Part shown: one piece after another, positions 26,226 through 38,100 of the stretch
Numbering within the stretch: position 1 is the first letter of the stretch
Layout: the number at the start of each line of letters is the position of its first letter
NCBI GenBank assembly: GCA_963976055.1
Contig: CAXBJB010000011.1
Span: 37,695-101,694, forward strand
Origin: UBA1479 sp963976055
GTDB taxonomy: Bacteria > Pseudomonadota > Alphaproteobacteria > Rhodospirillales > Casp-alpha2
DNA: 64,000 nt
Reading direction: 5' to 3'
Position numbers and translations under genes: made by a program
The notes under the pieces: model-generated
What the model was told of the DNA's origin: nothing
The model's input: the letters and a program-made list of their open reading frames with translations, nothing else
Database searches by the model: none

Positions 26226-27154
26226 CATCACCCCGCGACATCGTCATCGTCATCGCCGCCAACGCGCGGTATTTCCCGCTGCTGCGCCAGGCCGTGCAAT
26301 CGGTGAACGATGCCGGCCTGCGCGACCGATGCGCCCTGGCCGTGCTCGACCTCGGCCTGACGGACGAACAGCGGGATGAACTGGCGCCCTTGATCGATAT
26401 CCGGGCCGACGCCGGCTGGGACATGGATTTTCCCGGCCGCGACGACTTCCCGCCCTACTTCAAGGCGATGACCGCGCGCCCGCATCTGCCCAAGTATTTC
26501 CCCGGCCATGACATTTATATATGGCTCGATGCCGATGCCTGGGTCCAGGACCCTGAGGTTCTGGACATCTTTATCGACGCGACCAGGGGCGGCCGACTGG
26601 CCGTGGTGCCGGAACTGGACCGCTCCTATTCGTCTTTTTACAAGCGGCCCCGGCCCTATTGGCGGACCCAGAATTTCCGCGCCTTCAATTGGAGCTACGG
26701 GCTCCGCGTTGCCGACCGCCTCGCGCGCAACCCAATCCTCAATTCCGGGGTGTTCGCGCTTCGGGCCGACGCCCCGCACTGGGGCCTGTGGCACGACGCC
26801 CTGGCCCGGGCGCTGACGCGGCGGCGGCTGTTCGCGTCCCGCACCGGGCTATGGGCCCATGTGTCGGAGCAGACGGCGCTCAATTACATGGTGTTCCACG
26901 ACAAGGCGCCCGCCACCTTCTTGCCCGCCTATTGCAACTGGTTCTGCGGCAAGGCCGTGCCCATGTGGGACGCGGAGGCGGCCAAGTTAGTGGAACCCCA
27001 CGCGCCGCACCGCCCGCTCGGCATCGTCCATCTGGCCGGTGACGGCGTCCAGGACCGGGTGTTCGAGATAACCACGATGGCGGGCGGGCGGCTGTCGTCG
27101 CGCCTGACCTACGACGCCACGCGCGGGCTCGCCGACGGCGGGGCCCGGCGATGA
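26222..27154 (+). CDS. GT8/GT-A-like glycosyltransferase
   Basis: A 310-residue protein starting at ATG 26222, which overlaps the polymerase stop by 4 bp; much longer in-frame extensions inside the polymerase gene are rejected. A GT-A DXD motif is visible in IYIWLDADAWVQD near residue 102, followed by NPILNSGVFALRAD (the acceptor-loop pattern of GT8-like enzymes) and SEQTALNYMVF. This is a cytoplasmic sugar transferase with unknown donor and acceptor. Confidence 0.75.
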   Translation: MTSPRDIVIVIAANARYFPLLRQAVQSVNDAGLRDRCALAVLDLGLTDEQRDELAPLIDIRADAGWDMDFPGRDDFPPYFKAMTARPHLPKYFPGHDIYIWLDADAWVQDPEVLDIFIDATRGGRLAVVPELDRSYSSFYKRPRPYWRTQNFRAFNWSYGLRVADRLARNPILNSGVFALRADAPHWGLWHDALARALTRRRLFASRTGLWAHVSEQTALNYMVFHDKAPATFLPAYCNWFCGKAVPMWDAEAAKLVEPHAPHRPLGIVHLAGDGVQDRVFEITTMAGGRLSSRLTYDATRGLADGGARR

Positions 27155-27215
27155 ACTTCTGCGCCCCGCCGCATCCTGTTGGCATCCCCCCGCAAAATAG
27201 GCTAAGAGCCTGATC

Positions 27216-28502
27216 ATGCCGGGAAAACGCAGCATTTCCGTGATCGGCCTGGGCTACGTCGGCCTTCCCGTCGCCGTGGCCTTCGGCAAAGCCGGATTCA
27301 CCGTCGTCGCCTTCGACATCTCGACCGCGCGCCTGGATGAACTCCGCGCCGGCCATGACCGCACGCACGAAGTCTCCGCGGCCGATCTCGAGGCCGCCGC
27401 CCTGACCTTCACCGATGATCCGGCGAATCTGGCCAAGGCGGATTTCCATATCGTCACCGTGCCGACGCCCATCGACAATCTGCGGCGGCCGGACCTGGGG
27501 CCGTTGATCGGGGCGACGGAAACGATCGCCGCGATCCTTAAGAAAAACGATATCGTGGTTTACGAATCGACCGTCTATCCGGGCGCGACCGAAGAGGAAT
27601 GCGTGCCGATCCTGGCGGAACGATCGGGCCTTGCCTACGGCAGCGATTTCTTCGTCGGCTATTCCCCCGAACGCATCAACCCGGGCGACCGGGAGCACCG
27701 GTTCGAGACCATCAAGAAGGTCGTGTCGGGCTGCGACGCAGCGACGGCGCGCATCGTCGCCGATACCTACGGCGCCGTCGTCACGGCGGGCATCCACGTG
27801 GCGCCCACGATCAAGACCGCCGAGGCCGCAAAGGTGATCGAAAACACGCAGCGCGACCTGAACATCGCCCTGATGAACGAACTGGCCCTGATTTTCGACC
27901 GCCTTGACATCGACACCGCCGACGTCCTCGCCGCCGCGGGCACCAAATGGAACTTCCTGCCGTTCACGCCGGGTTTGGTCGGCGGGCACTGCATCGGCGT
28001 CGATCCCTACTACCTGACCCACCGCGCCGAGATCGCCGGCTACCGGCCCGAGGTCATCCTGGCCGGACGCCGCATCAACGACGAAATGGGCCCCTTCATC
28101 GCCCGCGAGACCGTGCGCCGGCTGGCCATGAAGGGCGGCACCCGATCCCTCCGGGTCACCATCCTGGGCCTGACCTTCAAGGAAAACGTGCCCGATGTGC
28201 GCAATACCAAGGTGATCGACATCATCCACGAGTTGAGCCGCTTCGGGGCGTCCGTCGTTGTCCATGATCCCATGGCCGACCCCGCGGAGGTGCGCCACGA
28301 GTTCGGCCTGGAGCTGGCCGGGGACGACGCCCTGAACGACGCCGACGCGGTCATCCTGGCGGTGCCGCACGACGCCTATCTGACGCGGGGCTGGGACTGG
28401 ATCGCCGGGTTGCTGGCCGCCGACGACGGCCTGGTCGTGGATGTGCGGGCCCGCCTGGCCCGCGACGGCCAACCGGCCGGAATCGAGTTGTGGCGGCTGT
28501 GA
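27216..28502 (+). CDS. tviB: TviB/WbpO-type UDP-N-acetylhexosamine 6-dehydrogenase
   Basis: A 428-residue UDP-sugar dehydrogenase. It has ISVIGLGYVGLPVAVAFG (NAD binding), VTVPTPIDN, VYESTVYPG, AAKVIENTQRDLNIA, and the catalytic cysteine in GGHCIGVDPYYL (about residue 258), which matches the TviB/WbpO branch rather than Ugd or WecC. It oxidises UDP-GlcNAc (TviB) or UDP-GalNAc (WbpO) at C6 to the uronic acid. It is the only such enzyme in the window, so it most likely supplies UDP-GlcNAcA to the WbpB-E-D-I set 8 kb upstream. Confidence 0.9.
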   Translation: MPGKRSISVIGLGYVGLPVAVAFGKAGFTVVAFDISTARLDELRAGHDRTHEVSAADLEAAALTFTDDPANLAKADFHIVTVPTPIDNLRRPDLGPLIGATETIAAILKKNDIVVYESTVYPGATEEECVPILAERSGLAYGSDFFVGYSPERINPGDREHRFETIKKVVSGCDAATARIVADTYGAVVTAGIHVAPTIKTAEAAKVIENTQRDLNIALMNELALIFDRLDIDTADVLAAAGTKWNFLPFTPGLVGGHCIGVDPYYLTHRAEIAGYRPEVILAGRRINDEMGPFIARETVRRLAMKGGTRSLRVTILGLTFKENVPDVRNTKVIDIIHELSRFGASVVVHDPMADPAEVRHEFGLELAGDDALNDADAVILAVPHDAYLTRGWDWIAGLLAADDGLVVDVRARLARDGQPAGIELWRL

Positions 28503-28527
28503 CGGCGCGCGGGCCCGGCTGACGGCA

Positions 28528-29700
28528 ATGCCGAACGCCCGGTCCGAACGCGCGCGCCTGCTGTTCATCGTGACCGAGGACTGGGCGTTTCTGCGCCATC
28601 GCCTGCCCATGGCGCGGGCCGCGATGGACATGGGGTTAGAGGTCGCCGTGGCGACCCGCGTGTCGGATCATGCCGACGCCATCCACGCCCTCGGCATCAC
28701 GGTGTTTCATACGCCGGTCGAGCGCGCCGGCCTATCGCCGGTCGGCGATCTGCGCTACCTCGCCGGGTTGATCTGTATCCTCCGCCGCTTTCGCCCCCAA
28801 TTGATCCACAACGTCGCTGCCAAGCCGATCCTGTACGGCACCCTGGCGGCGCGCATCGCCGCCCGGGGGGCCATTGTCGTCAACGCCTTCACCGGGCTCG
28901 GCATCCTGTTCACCGACGGCGATGGCGGGCGGTCCTTGAAAAGTCGCGCCCTGGGCGGGGTGCTGATGGGGATGCTCCGCCGCCTGTGCGGACACACACA
29001 GGTCCATATGCTGGTGCAGAACGCGGACGACCGCGATTTCCTGGCCGCGCGCGGCTTCGGCCGGGACGGCCATATGCATCTTATTCCGGGCTCGGGGGTC
29101 GACCTTTCAGCATTTCCGGTAACGCCCGAACCCCCGGCGCCGCCCGTGCGCGCCGTGCTGGTCGGCCGCCTGCTGAAAACCAAAGGGGTCGATGACTTCG
29201 CCCAGGCCGCCAGGATATTGAAGGCGCGCGGACGCGATATCCGCATGGTCCTGGTCGGCGCCCCCGATCCCGGTAATCCGACGACCGTGACACAGGACCA
29301 AATCGATGCCTGGGTCCGGGACGGCCTGATCGATTGGGACGGCGAGCGCGACGACATCGCCGCCGTCTGGGCCTCGGCCCATATCGCCGTGCTGCCGTCC
29401 TATCGCGAAGGTATGCCGAAAAGCCTGCTGGAGGCGGCGGCCAGCGGCCGACCCCTGGTCGCGGCCGACGTGCCGGGCTGCCGCGCCCTGGTCCGCGACG
29501 GCGACAACGGCCTGCTGGTGCCGCCCCGGGACCCGGCCGCCCTGGCCGACGCCATCGACCGCCTGGCCGCCGACGGCGCCCTGCGCCGCGCCTTCGGGGC
29601 GGCGGCGCGGGCGGATGTCGAGGCCCGGCTGTCGCAGGAGCGGATCGCCGATGCGATGCAGGCGCTGTACCGGCGCCTCACGAACGGCACGGGAGCATAA
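28528..29700 (+). CDS. Glycosyltransferase family 4
   Basis: A 390-residue GT-B protein started at ATG 28528, the first ATG after the upstream stop. The N-terminal domain reads LLFIVTEDWAFLRHRLPMA, the donor domain has VLVGRLLKTKGVDDF, and the EX7E motif is in SYREGMPKSLLEAAASGRP. It resembles PglA/WbpJ-type transferases that add the second sugar to the undecaprenyl-diphospho-HexNAc primer. Its place directly before the WbpL-like initiating enzyme (8-bp gap) supports this, but the donor is unknown. Confidence 0.88.
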   Translation: MPNARSERARLLFIVTEDWAFLRHRLPMARAAMDMGLEVAVATRVSDHADAIHALGITVFHTPVERAGLSPVGDLRYLAGLICILRRFRPQLIHNVAAKPILYGTLAARIAARGAIVVNAFTGLGILFTDGDGGRSLKSRALGGVLMGMLRRLCGHTQVHMLVQNADDRDFLAARGFGRDGHMHLIPGSGVDLSAFPVTPEPPAPPVRAVLVGRLLKTKGVDDFAQAARILKARGRDIRMVLVGAPDPGNPTTVTQDQIDAWVRDGLIDWDGERDDIAAVWASAHIAVLPSYREGMPKSLLEAAASGRPLVAADVPGCRALVRDGDNGLLVPPRDPAALADAIDRLAADGALRRAFGAAARADVEARLSQERIADAMQALYRRLTNGTGA

Positions 29701-29708
29701 GGCCCGCC

Positions 29709-30701
29709 ATGACCTGGACAACCGACACGCTTTTGGCGGCCGCCCTGGTGTTCGGCGGCGTCGCCTTGGGCACGGGGCCGCTGATCTCCCTGCTGCGCCG
29801 GTTTCAGCTGCTCGACCATCCCAACGAACGCAGCAGCCATCACCGCCCGACCCCCGTGGGCGGCGGCCTGTTGATCGTGGCCGCCTTGGTCCCGGCCTGG
29901 CTGTGGCTGGGCGGCGGCGCGCTGTTGCCCCTTGCCCTGGCCGCCCTGGGCCTGGCCGCGATTTCCCTGATCGACGATTTTCGCCGCGTGCCGACGGGGC
30001 TGCGGTTCGCAGGCCACGTCGCCGCCGTCGTCTGGGTCCTGTCCCTGAACCCGGCCCTGGCAAACTGGCTGCCGGCTTCCGTTCCGGGGCCTGTGGCGCT
30101 GATCGGCGTCGGCCTGGGCTGGGTCTGGTTCATCAACCTGTTCAATTTCATGGACGGCATCGACGGCATCACCGGCGTCGAATGCCTGGGCATCGGGATC
30201 GGGGTCGCCATCCTTGCGGGCCTGGGCATGATACCGCCGGGCCAGGCTGGATTGGGGCTTTGTCTGGTCGCCGCCGCCGCCGGTTTCCTGATCTGGAACT
30301 GGCATCCGGCCAAGGTTTTCATGGGCGACGTCGGCAGCGTGCCGCTGGGCTTTCTCATCGGCTGGCTGCTGTTGGAAATGGCCGCCGCCGGCGCCTGGGC
30401 GCCGGCGGTCATCCTGCCGGCCTATTATCTGGCCGACGCGACATGGACCCTGGGGCGGCGAATCTTGCGGGGCGAGGCGCCCTGGCGGGCCCATCGCGAC
30501 CATTTTTACCAACAGGCTACCAAGGGCGGGCGCAGCCATGCCCAGGTGTCGTTGCTGATTTTAGGCCTCAATGCCCTGCTGATCGCGGCAGCGGCCCTGG
30601 TTTCCTGGGCCGGCCCGTGGCCCGCCCTGGCCCTCGCCGCGGGGGCGACGGGCGGCGTGTTGGCCCTGTTCCAACATCCGGGCGGTGCCGCGAACTCTTG
30701 A
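29709..30701 (+). CDS. wbpL: WbpL/WecA-like undecaprenyl-phosphate sugar-1-phosphate transferase
   Basis: A 330-residue polytopic membrane protein of the MraY/WecA family, with about 10 membrane spans. Family motifs are the Asp pair in SLIDDFRR, INLFNFMDGIDGITG (Mg and substrate binding), KVFMGDVGSVPLGF and the cytosolic basic motif RAHRDHFYQ. The enzyme starts repeat-unit assembly by moving HexNAc-1-P (WbpL: FucNAc or GlcNAc) onto undecaprenyl phosphate. ATG 29709 is preferred over starts inside the previous gene. Confidence 0.88.
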   Translation: MTWTTDTLLAAALVFGGVALGTGPLISLLRRFQLLDHPNERSSHHRPTPVGGGLLIVAALVPAWLWLGGGALLPLALAALGLAAISLIDDFRRVPTGLRFAGHVAAVVWVLSLNPALANWLPASVPGPVALIGVGLGWVWFINLFNFMDGIDGITGVECLGIGIGVAILAGLGMIPPGQAGLGLCLVAAAAGFLIWNWHPAKVFMGDVGSVPLGFLIGWLLLEMAAAGAWAPAVILPAYYLADATWTLGRRILRGEAPWRAHRDHFYQQATKGGRSHAQVSLLILGLNALLIAAAALVSWAGPWPALALAAGATGGVLALFQHPGGAANS

Positions 30702-30780
30702 GGTTCCGGGCAGTGATGGTAAAAGCAGGGGCGAAAGACGTCGTGCCGGACCGCGCCCAGCGCCGGCATCACCACAGGCA

Positions 30781-32738
30781 ATGGATTTAGCCTTGTTCAT
30801 ATTGCCCAACCGCCGCATTCCCCCCCGGGGGTGGATCGTTTACGGCCATGACATCTTCATGGCCGGACTGTCCTTTCCGCTCGCCCTTTACCTGCGTCTG
30901 GGCGACGGCATGTGGACACTGCCCGCGGATGTGATGGTGATCGCCGGCGGGTTTTTCACCCTTGCGGCAGCCGTTGTTTTCTATGTCGCGGGCCTCTACC
31001 GCGGGGTCTGGCGCTATGCCTCCATCAACGACCTGTTGACGATCACCAAGGCGGTCAGCCTCGCGGTTCTGATCTTCCTGCTTGCCATGTTCATCTGGGT
31101 TCGGCTGGAAGATTTTCCCCGCTCGGTGTTCGCCATCCAATGGATTTTGCTGATCGGCATGCTGGGCGGTCCCCGCTTCGTCCACCGCATCCTCAAGGAC
31201 AGGGCCGCGTCGGTTCCTTCACAGGGCGCCCAGGAGGGACGGATTCCCGTGCTGCTGGCCGGTGCCGGCGACGAGGCCGAATTGTTCATCCGTGCCCTCG
31301 CCGCGACGGACCGGCCCGAATACCGGGTCGTCGGCCTGCTGTCCGAGCGGCCGGGCCGCGTCGGCCAGTATATCCGGGGCGTCGAAGTCGTCGGCACGGT
31401 GCATGATCTGGCCGCCGCCGCGGCCCGCTTCGCCGGCACGCCGGACCAGCCGCGCCGGGTCGTGCTGACCCGCCCGTCCATGGACGGCGCGGTCGTGCGT
31501 GACCTGCTGTCCGAAGCCGACCGGCTGGGTTTGAGCCTCGCCCGCCTGCCCAAGATGACCGATTTCAAGGACGGCATCACCGACAAGCTGGACCTGCGAC
31601 CGGTCGCCGTCGAGGATCTGTTGGGCCGGCCGCAGACGCCTTTGGACCGCGCCGCCATGGCCGCCATGATCGGCGGCCGCCGGGTGCTGATCACCGGCGC
31701 CGGGGGCTCCATAGGGGCCGAACTGGCGCGCCAGATCTGCCAGTTTTCGCCGCAAGGTATCGTGCTGTTGGATATGTCTGAATTCGCGCTGTACGAGATC
31801 GACATGGAGCTTGCGCGCAGCTTTCCCGCCATCCCGCGCCGCGCGGTGATGGCCGATGTGCGCAATGCGGACCAGATGGCCCGCGTGTTCGCCGATGTCG
31901 CCCCGGAACTGGTGTTCCACGCGGCGGCGCGCAAGCACGTCCCCCTGGTCGAGGACAACATGGCCGAGGGCCTGGACACCAACGCCCTCGGCACGCTGTG
32001 CGTCGCCCGCGCCGCGCGCGACGCGGGAACCACGGCCATGGTCATGATTTCCACGGACAAGGCCGTGAACCCGACCAGCGTCATGGGCGCCAGCAAGCGG
32101 CTGGCGGAAATCGTTTGCCAGGCCATGGACGTGGAAAGCCGCCAAAAGAGCCCGGGGCAGGGCGGCACCCGCTTCGTCACCGTGCGCTTCGGCAACGTGC
32201 TGGGTTCCACGGGCTCGGTCGTACCGCTGTTCCAGAAGCAATTGGCCGCGGGCGGCCCCCTGACCGTCACCGACCCGGAGATGACCCGCTATTTCATGAC
32301 CATCCGCGAGGCGGTGGAACTGGTCCTGTCGGCCTCGGCGCTCGGCGTGAAAAGCGACGCCGACGGCCGCATTTTCGTGCTCGACATGGGCAAGCCGGTG
32401 AAGATCGTCGATCTGGCGCGCCAGATGATCCGCCTGGCCGGGCTGGTCCCCGACCGGGACGTGAAGATCGAATTCACCGGCATCCGCCCGGGCGAGAAAC
32501 TGTACGAGGAAATCTTTCACGGCGACGAGGCGCCGGTGCCGACGATGCAGCCGGGCGTGCTGCTGGCGACCCCGCGTCTGGTCACCCTGGACGAGGTCGA
32601 GACCGCCTTCCGCCGCCTCGCCGACGCCTGCCGCCGGGACGACCTTGCCGCCGCCGCCGCCGTCGTCGGTGCCCTGGTGCCCGAGTTCACCGGCACCATC
32701 GCCGCCCCGCCCCCCCAGGAAAAGAAAGCCGAGCAAGC

Positions 32739-32742
<4 letters not shown>
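30781..32742 (+). CDS. wbpM: WbpM-like membrane-bound UDP-GlcNAc 4,6-dehydratase
   Basis: A 653-residue protein, close to WbpM length. About four N-terminal membrane spans (residues 20-130) are followed by a CoA-binding-like region and a C-terminal SDR domain with TGAGGSIGAEL near residue 300. In MISTDKAVNPTSVMGASKR the usual catalytic Tyr is Met, the Ser-Met-Lys arrangement known from WbpM. It makes UDP-4-keto-6-deoxy-GlcNAc, the precursor of QuiNAc, FucNAc or bacillosamine-type sugars. It ends in a 4-bp overlap with purH. The weak ribosome-binding site leaves the start slightly uncertain. Confidence 0.92.
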
Positions 32743-34310
<1,568 letters not shown>

Positions 34311-34336
34311 CCGAAAACAAAACCTAAAACGATCAA

Positions 34337-34363
34337 GGGCCGCGCAAGCGGCCCTTTTCTTTT
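34337..34363 (+). terminator. Rho-independent terminator after purH
   Basis: A perfect 7-bp GC stem (GGGCCGC at 34337-34343, GCGGCCC at 34348-34354) with a GCAA tetraloop is followed by TTTTCTTTT. It would end the long + strand glycan-purH transcript. It also lies just past the minus-strand SIS gene stop and may partly serve that side, but the U-run is only on the + side. Confidence 0.9.
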
Positions 34364-34380
34364 GTCTCAAGAGGATCGGA

Positions 34381-35001
34381 TCAGAACTTGCGGTTCTTGA
34401 TGAGGTCCGCGGTCATATGGTCCTGGCGGATGAACTGGGCCAGGATATGCATGAGCGCCTGATGGGTGTCCTCGACGACGCCGTAGTTGTCGCCCGCCAC
34501 ATGCAGGTTGACGTCGGCGAGCCCTTGCGTGCGCCCGCCCGCGAAACCGGTCATGGCGATCACCGCGAGATCGTTGGCCTTGGCCCATTCGCAGGCCCGC
34601 ACCACGTTTTCAGAATCGCCCGACGACGAGATCGAGATCAGCACGTCGCCGGGGTCGGCCAGGGTGCGGAGCTGGTAGACGAAGACCTCGTCGTAGGAGA
34701 TGTCGTTGGCGACGGCGGTGATGGTCTCGATCGTCGCCGAGAGCGAGACAACCCGGGGCCGCAGGCCCGTATCCGTCTGGCCGCCCTTCAGATGGTCGCA
34801 GACCAGATGGTTGGAGATCGCCGCCGAGCCGCCGTTGCCACAGACATAGACGGTCTTGCGCGCCGCATAGGCACCGGCCAGCAAGGCACCGGCCTTGGCC
34901 AGCGCCACACGGTCGACGGAGGCCTGGGCGGCCTGCGAGGCCTGGAAATAGGCCTCCGCGAAGGCGCCGATGTCGGTGAATTTTTCGTCAGGGAAAGTCA
35001 T
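34381..35001 (-). CDS. SIS-domain sugar-phosphate isomerase, GmhA/DiaA-like
   Basis: A 206-residue SIS-domain protein. The phosphosugar-binding motifs are VYVCGNGGSAAISNH near residue 52 and ISISSSGDSENV near residue 125; EDTHQALMHIL near the C-terminus matches the GmhA active-site Gln/His region. GmhA isomerises sedoheptulose 7-phosphate to D-glycero-manno-heptose 7-phosphate for LPS core; DiaA-type relatives bind DnaA instead. The neighbouring glycan locus favours the sugar isomerase reading. No other heptose genes are in the window. Confidence 0.8.
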   Translation of the reverse strand: MTFPDEKFTDIGAFAEAYFQASQAAQASVDRVALAKAGALLAGAYAARKTVYVCGNGGSAAISNHLVCDHLKGGQTDTGLRPRVVSLSATIETITAVANDISYDEVFVYQLRTLADPGDVLISISSSGDSENVVRACEWAKANDLAVIAMTGFAGGRTQGLADVNLHVAGDNYGVVEDTHQALMHILAQFIRQDHMTADLIKNRKF

Positions 35002-35067
35002 GCGGGACTGTCCCCTAATAAGGGCGGAATTTCAACGGCGAAAATGCCATGACGCGCCCGGCATTTA

Positions 35068-35091
35068 AGATCAAGAAACACGTCTTGATCT
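35068..35091 (-). terminator. Stem-loop downstream of the glutamate dehydrogenase gene
   Basis: A perfect 9-bp inverted repeat (AGATCAAGA at 35068-35076, TCTTGATCT at 35083-35091) with a 6-nt loop lies 30 bp past the minus-strand gdh stop. There is no good U-run on either strand, so it is either a weak or Rho-assisted terminator or an mRNA-stabilising hairpin. Confidence 0.4.
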
Positions 35092-35121
35092 GATCATCCC
35101 TTAAATCCCGCGTTTTTCCGC

Positions 35122-38100
35122 TTACGCCTGGGCATCGGCCAGGGCCCGCAGCTGGCGCGAGGCGACGGCGACCATGGAAAGGTCGTTGACCTCGGTCGTC
35201 CACAGCTCGTTCAACAGCACCTCGGTCTGATCGACGGCGGCCTGGTTGCGCACGACCCAGGCGGCGATCGCCTTGTCCGTGTCCTTGCCCGCCTTGCCGA
35301 GATGGTCGAGGGCGTTGGACGCCAGCGCCAGCTGATGGGAATAGACCTCCTCGACCAGGGCCGCGACGGCCAGCTGCTGCCAGTGGTCTTCCGATTCCAG
35401 GTTGGAGGCGGCGGCGCGCAGGCGGCCCAGGCGGAACCGGGTGCCGAGCGCGAAATAGACCTTGGCGACCTCGCGCACGTCCATCTTGCGCCGGTTGGCG
35501 AGGCCGACGATGTCGGGCGCCGAATACAGGTTCACCAGATGCGCAACCTTATGCGCCAGGGCCGGCGGCACGCCGTCGTCCAGGTAGGGCTTGGCGCGGT
35601 TCTTCATGTCGACGATATAGTGCTTGGGCACCACGGCCGAGATGTGGTCGGCCAGGTCCGCCATGCCGACGCCGAATTCAGCGACATGGGCGCCGATGTC
35701 GAGCCCCTTCTTGCCATTGCGCAGGAACCACAGGGTCACCCATTCCAACAGCCGGTTGAGGTCGGCCAGCATGGAGGTCTGGGCGCGGGTCGGCACCTTG
35801 TTGTCCAGGGCCTCGATCTCGGCCCAGATCAGGCGCGCACGCAGGACCTCGCGGGCGATGGTATAGGCGCGGGCGATTTCCGCCGGCTGGCGGCCGGTCT
35901 TTTCCATGAACTCGGTGACGAAGGTGTCGCCGACCCGGTTGACCATGGAGTTGGTGACCCGGGTGGCGATGATCTCGCGCTTCAGGCGATGGGTCTTCAT
36001 CTCGGGCAGGTACTTCTGGCGCAGGTCCGAAGGGAAGTACTGCACGATTTCGTCGAGCAGGAACGGATCGTCCGGCAGGTCGCTTTTCAACAGCTCGTCA
36101 TAGAGCCAGTTCTTGGCATAGGCGATCAGCACCGACAGTTCCGGACGGGTCAGGCCCTTGTGCTGGGCCGCGCGCTCGGACAGCTGTTCGTCGTCGGGCA
36201 GGAATTCGACCGCGCGTTCCAGAAGCCCGCGCTTTTCCAGAAGCCGCATGAGGCGGATCTGGTTGTCGAGGGTATGCACGCCCTTGGCCTGGATCGAGGA
36301 GATCGCCTGGGTCTGGTTGTAGTTGTGGCGCAGGACCAGGCTCCCGACCTCGTCGGTCATCCTGGCCAGCAGCTTGTTGCGCTGGGCTTCGGTCAACCCG
36401 CCCTTGGCCATCACGGCGCCGAGCAGGATCTTGATGTTGACCTCGTGGTCCGAACAGTCGACGCCGGCGGAGTTGTCGATGGAATCCGTGTTCAGCCGCC
36501 CGCCCTTCTGGGCGTATTCGATGCGGCCCTTCTGGGTGCAGCCCAGATTGGCGCCCTCGCCGACGACCTTGGCCGCAACTTCCTGGCCATTGATGCGGAT
36601 GGCGTCGTTGGCGCGGTCGCCCACGTCGGCGCTGGATTCCGTCTGCGCCTTGATATAGGTGCCGATGCCGCCGAACCACAGCAGGTCGACGGGGGCGCGC
36701 AGCATGGCCTGGATCAGCTCGTTGGGCGACACCGCGTCCTTGGTCAGGCCGAAACAGGCGCGGGCTTCGGGCGTGAGCTTGATGGTCTTGGCGCTGCGCT
36801 CATAAATCCCGCCGCCCTTGGAGATCGTCTTGACATCGTAGTCGGACCAGGACGAGCGGCCCATGTTGAACAGGCGCACGCGCTCGGCGAAGGTCTTGGC
36901 CGGATCCGGGTTGGGGTCGACGAAGATGTGCATGTGGTTGAAGGCACCCTGCAGCTTGATGTGCCGGGACAGCATCATGCCGTTGCCGAACACGTCGCCC
37001 GACATGTCGCCGACGCCGACCACGGTGAAGTCCTCGTTCTGGATGTCCGTGCCGATTTCGCGGAAGTGGCGCTTGACCGATTCCCAGGCCCCCTTGGCGG
37101 TGATGCCCATGCCCTTGTGGTCGTAGCCGACCGACCCGCCCGACGCGAAGGCGTCGCCCAGCCAGTGGCCGTAATCCATCGACACGCCGTTGGCGATGTC
37201 GGAGAACGTCGCCGTGCCCTTGTCCGCCGCGACCACCAGGTAGGGGTCGTCGTCGTCCCAGCGGTACACGCTTTTCGGCGGCACGACCTTGGGACCCTTC
37301 AGGTTGTCGGTAACGTCCAACAGCCCGCGGATCAGCGTCTTGTAGCATTCGATGCCTTCGGCCATGAAGGCGTCGCGCCCCCCTTCCGTGGGCGGACGCT
37401 TGACCACGAAGCCGCCCTTGGAGCCGACCGGCACGATGACCGCGTTCTTGACCTGCTGCGCCTTGACCAGGCCCAGGATTTCCGTACGGAAATCCTCGGG
37501 CCGGTCGGACCAGCGCAGCCCGCCCCGGGCGACGAAGCCGAACCGCAGGTGCACGCCTTCGACGCGCGGGCTGTAGACGAAAATTTCGCGCAGCGGCCGC
37601 GGCTTGGGCAGGTCGTCGATCAGCCGCGAATTGAACTTGAACGAGACATAAGCCTTGTGGCCGCCGTCGGCGGCCGGCTGGAAGAAGTTGGTGCGCAGGG
37701 TCGCGTCGACCAGGTTGATGAAACGGGTCAGGATGCGGTCCTCGTCGGCGCTGGTCACGGCCTCGAGCGCGTCGCGCATCTTGGCGTGCAGGGCCGACGC
37801 CTTCTTGTCGCGCTCCGCCGCCGACTGGCTGGACACCGCCATGCGGACCATGAACAGCTGAACGATCATGTTCGCCAGACCGAGATGCTTGGCCAGGGTC
37901 TGTTCCATGTAGGTCTGGGAATAGGGGATGCCCATCTGGCGCAGGCAGCGGCAATAGGCGCGCAGGATCAGGACCTCGCGCCAATCCAGGCCGCCGCGGG
38001 CGACCAGGGCGTTGAAGCCGTCGCTTTCGATCTCGCCGCGCCACACCCGGCCGAAGGCGTCTTCGAACTTGGCCTTGATGGCGGGAATGTCGACGTCGCC

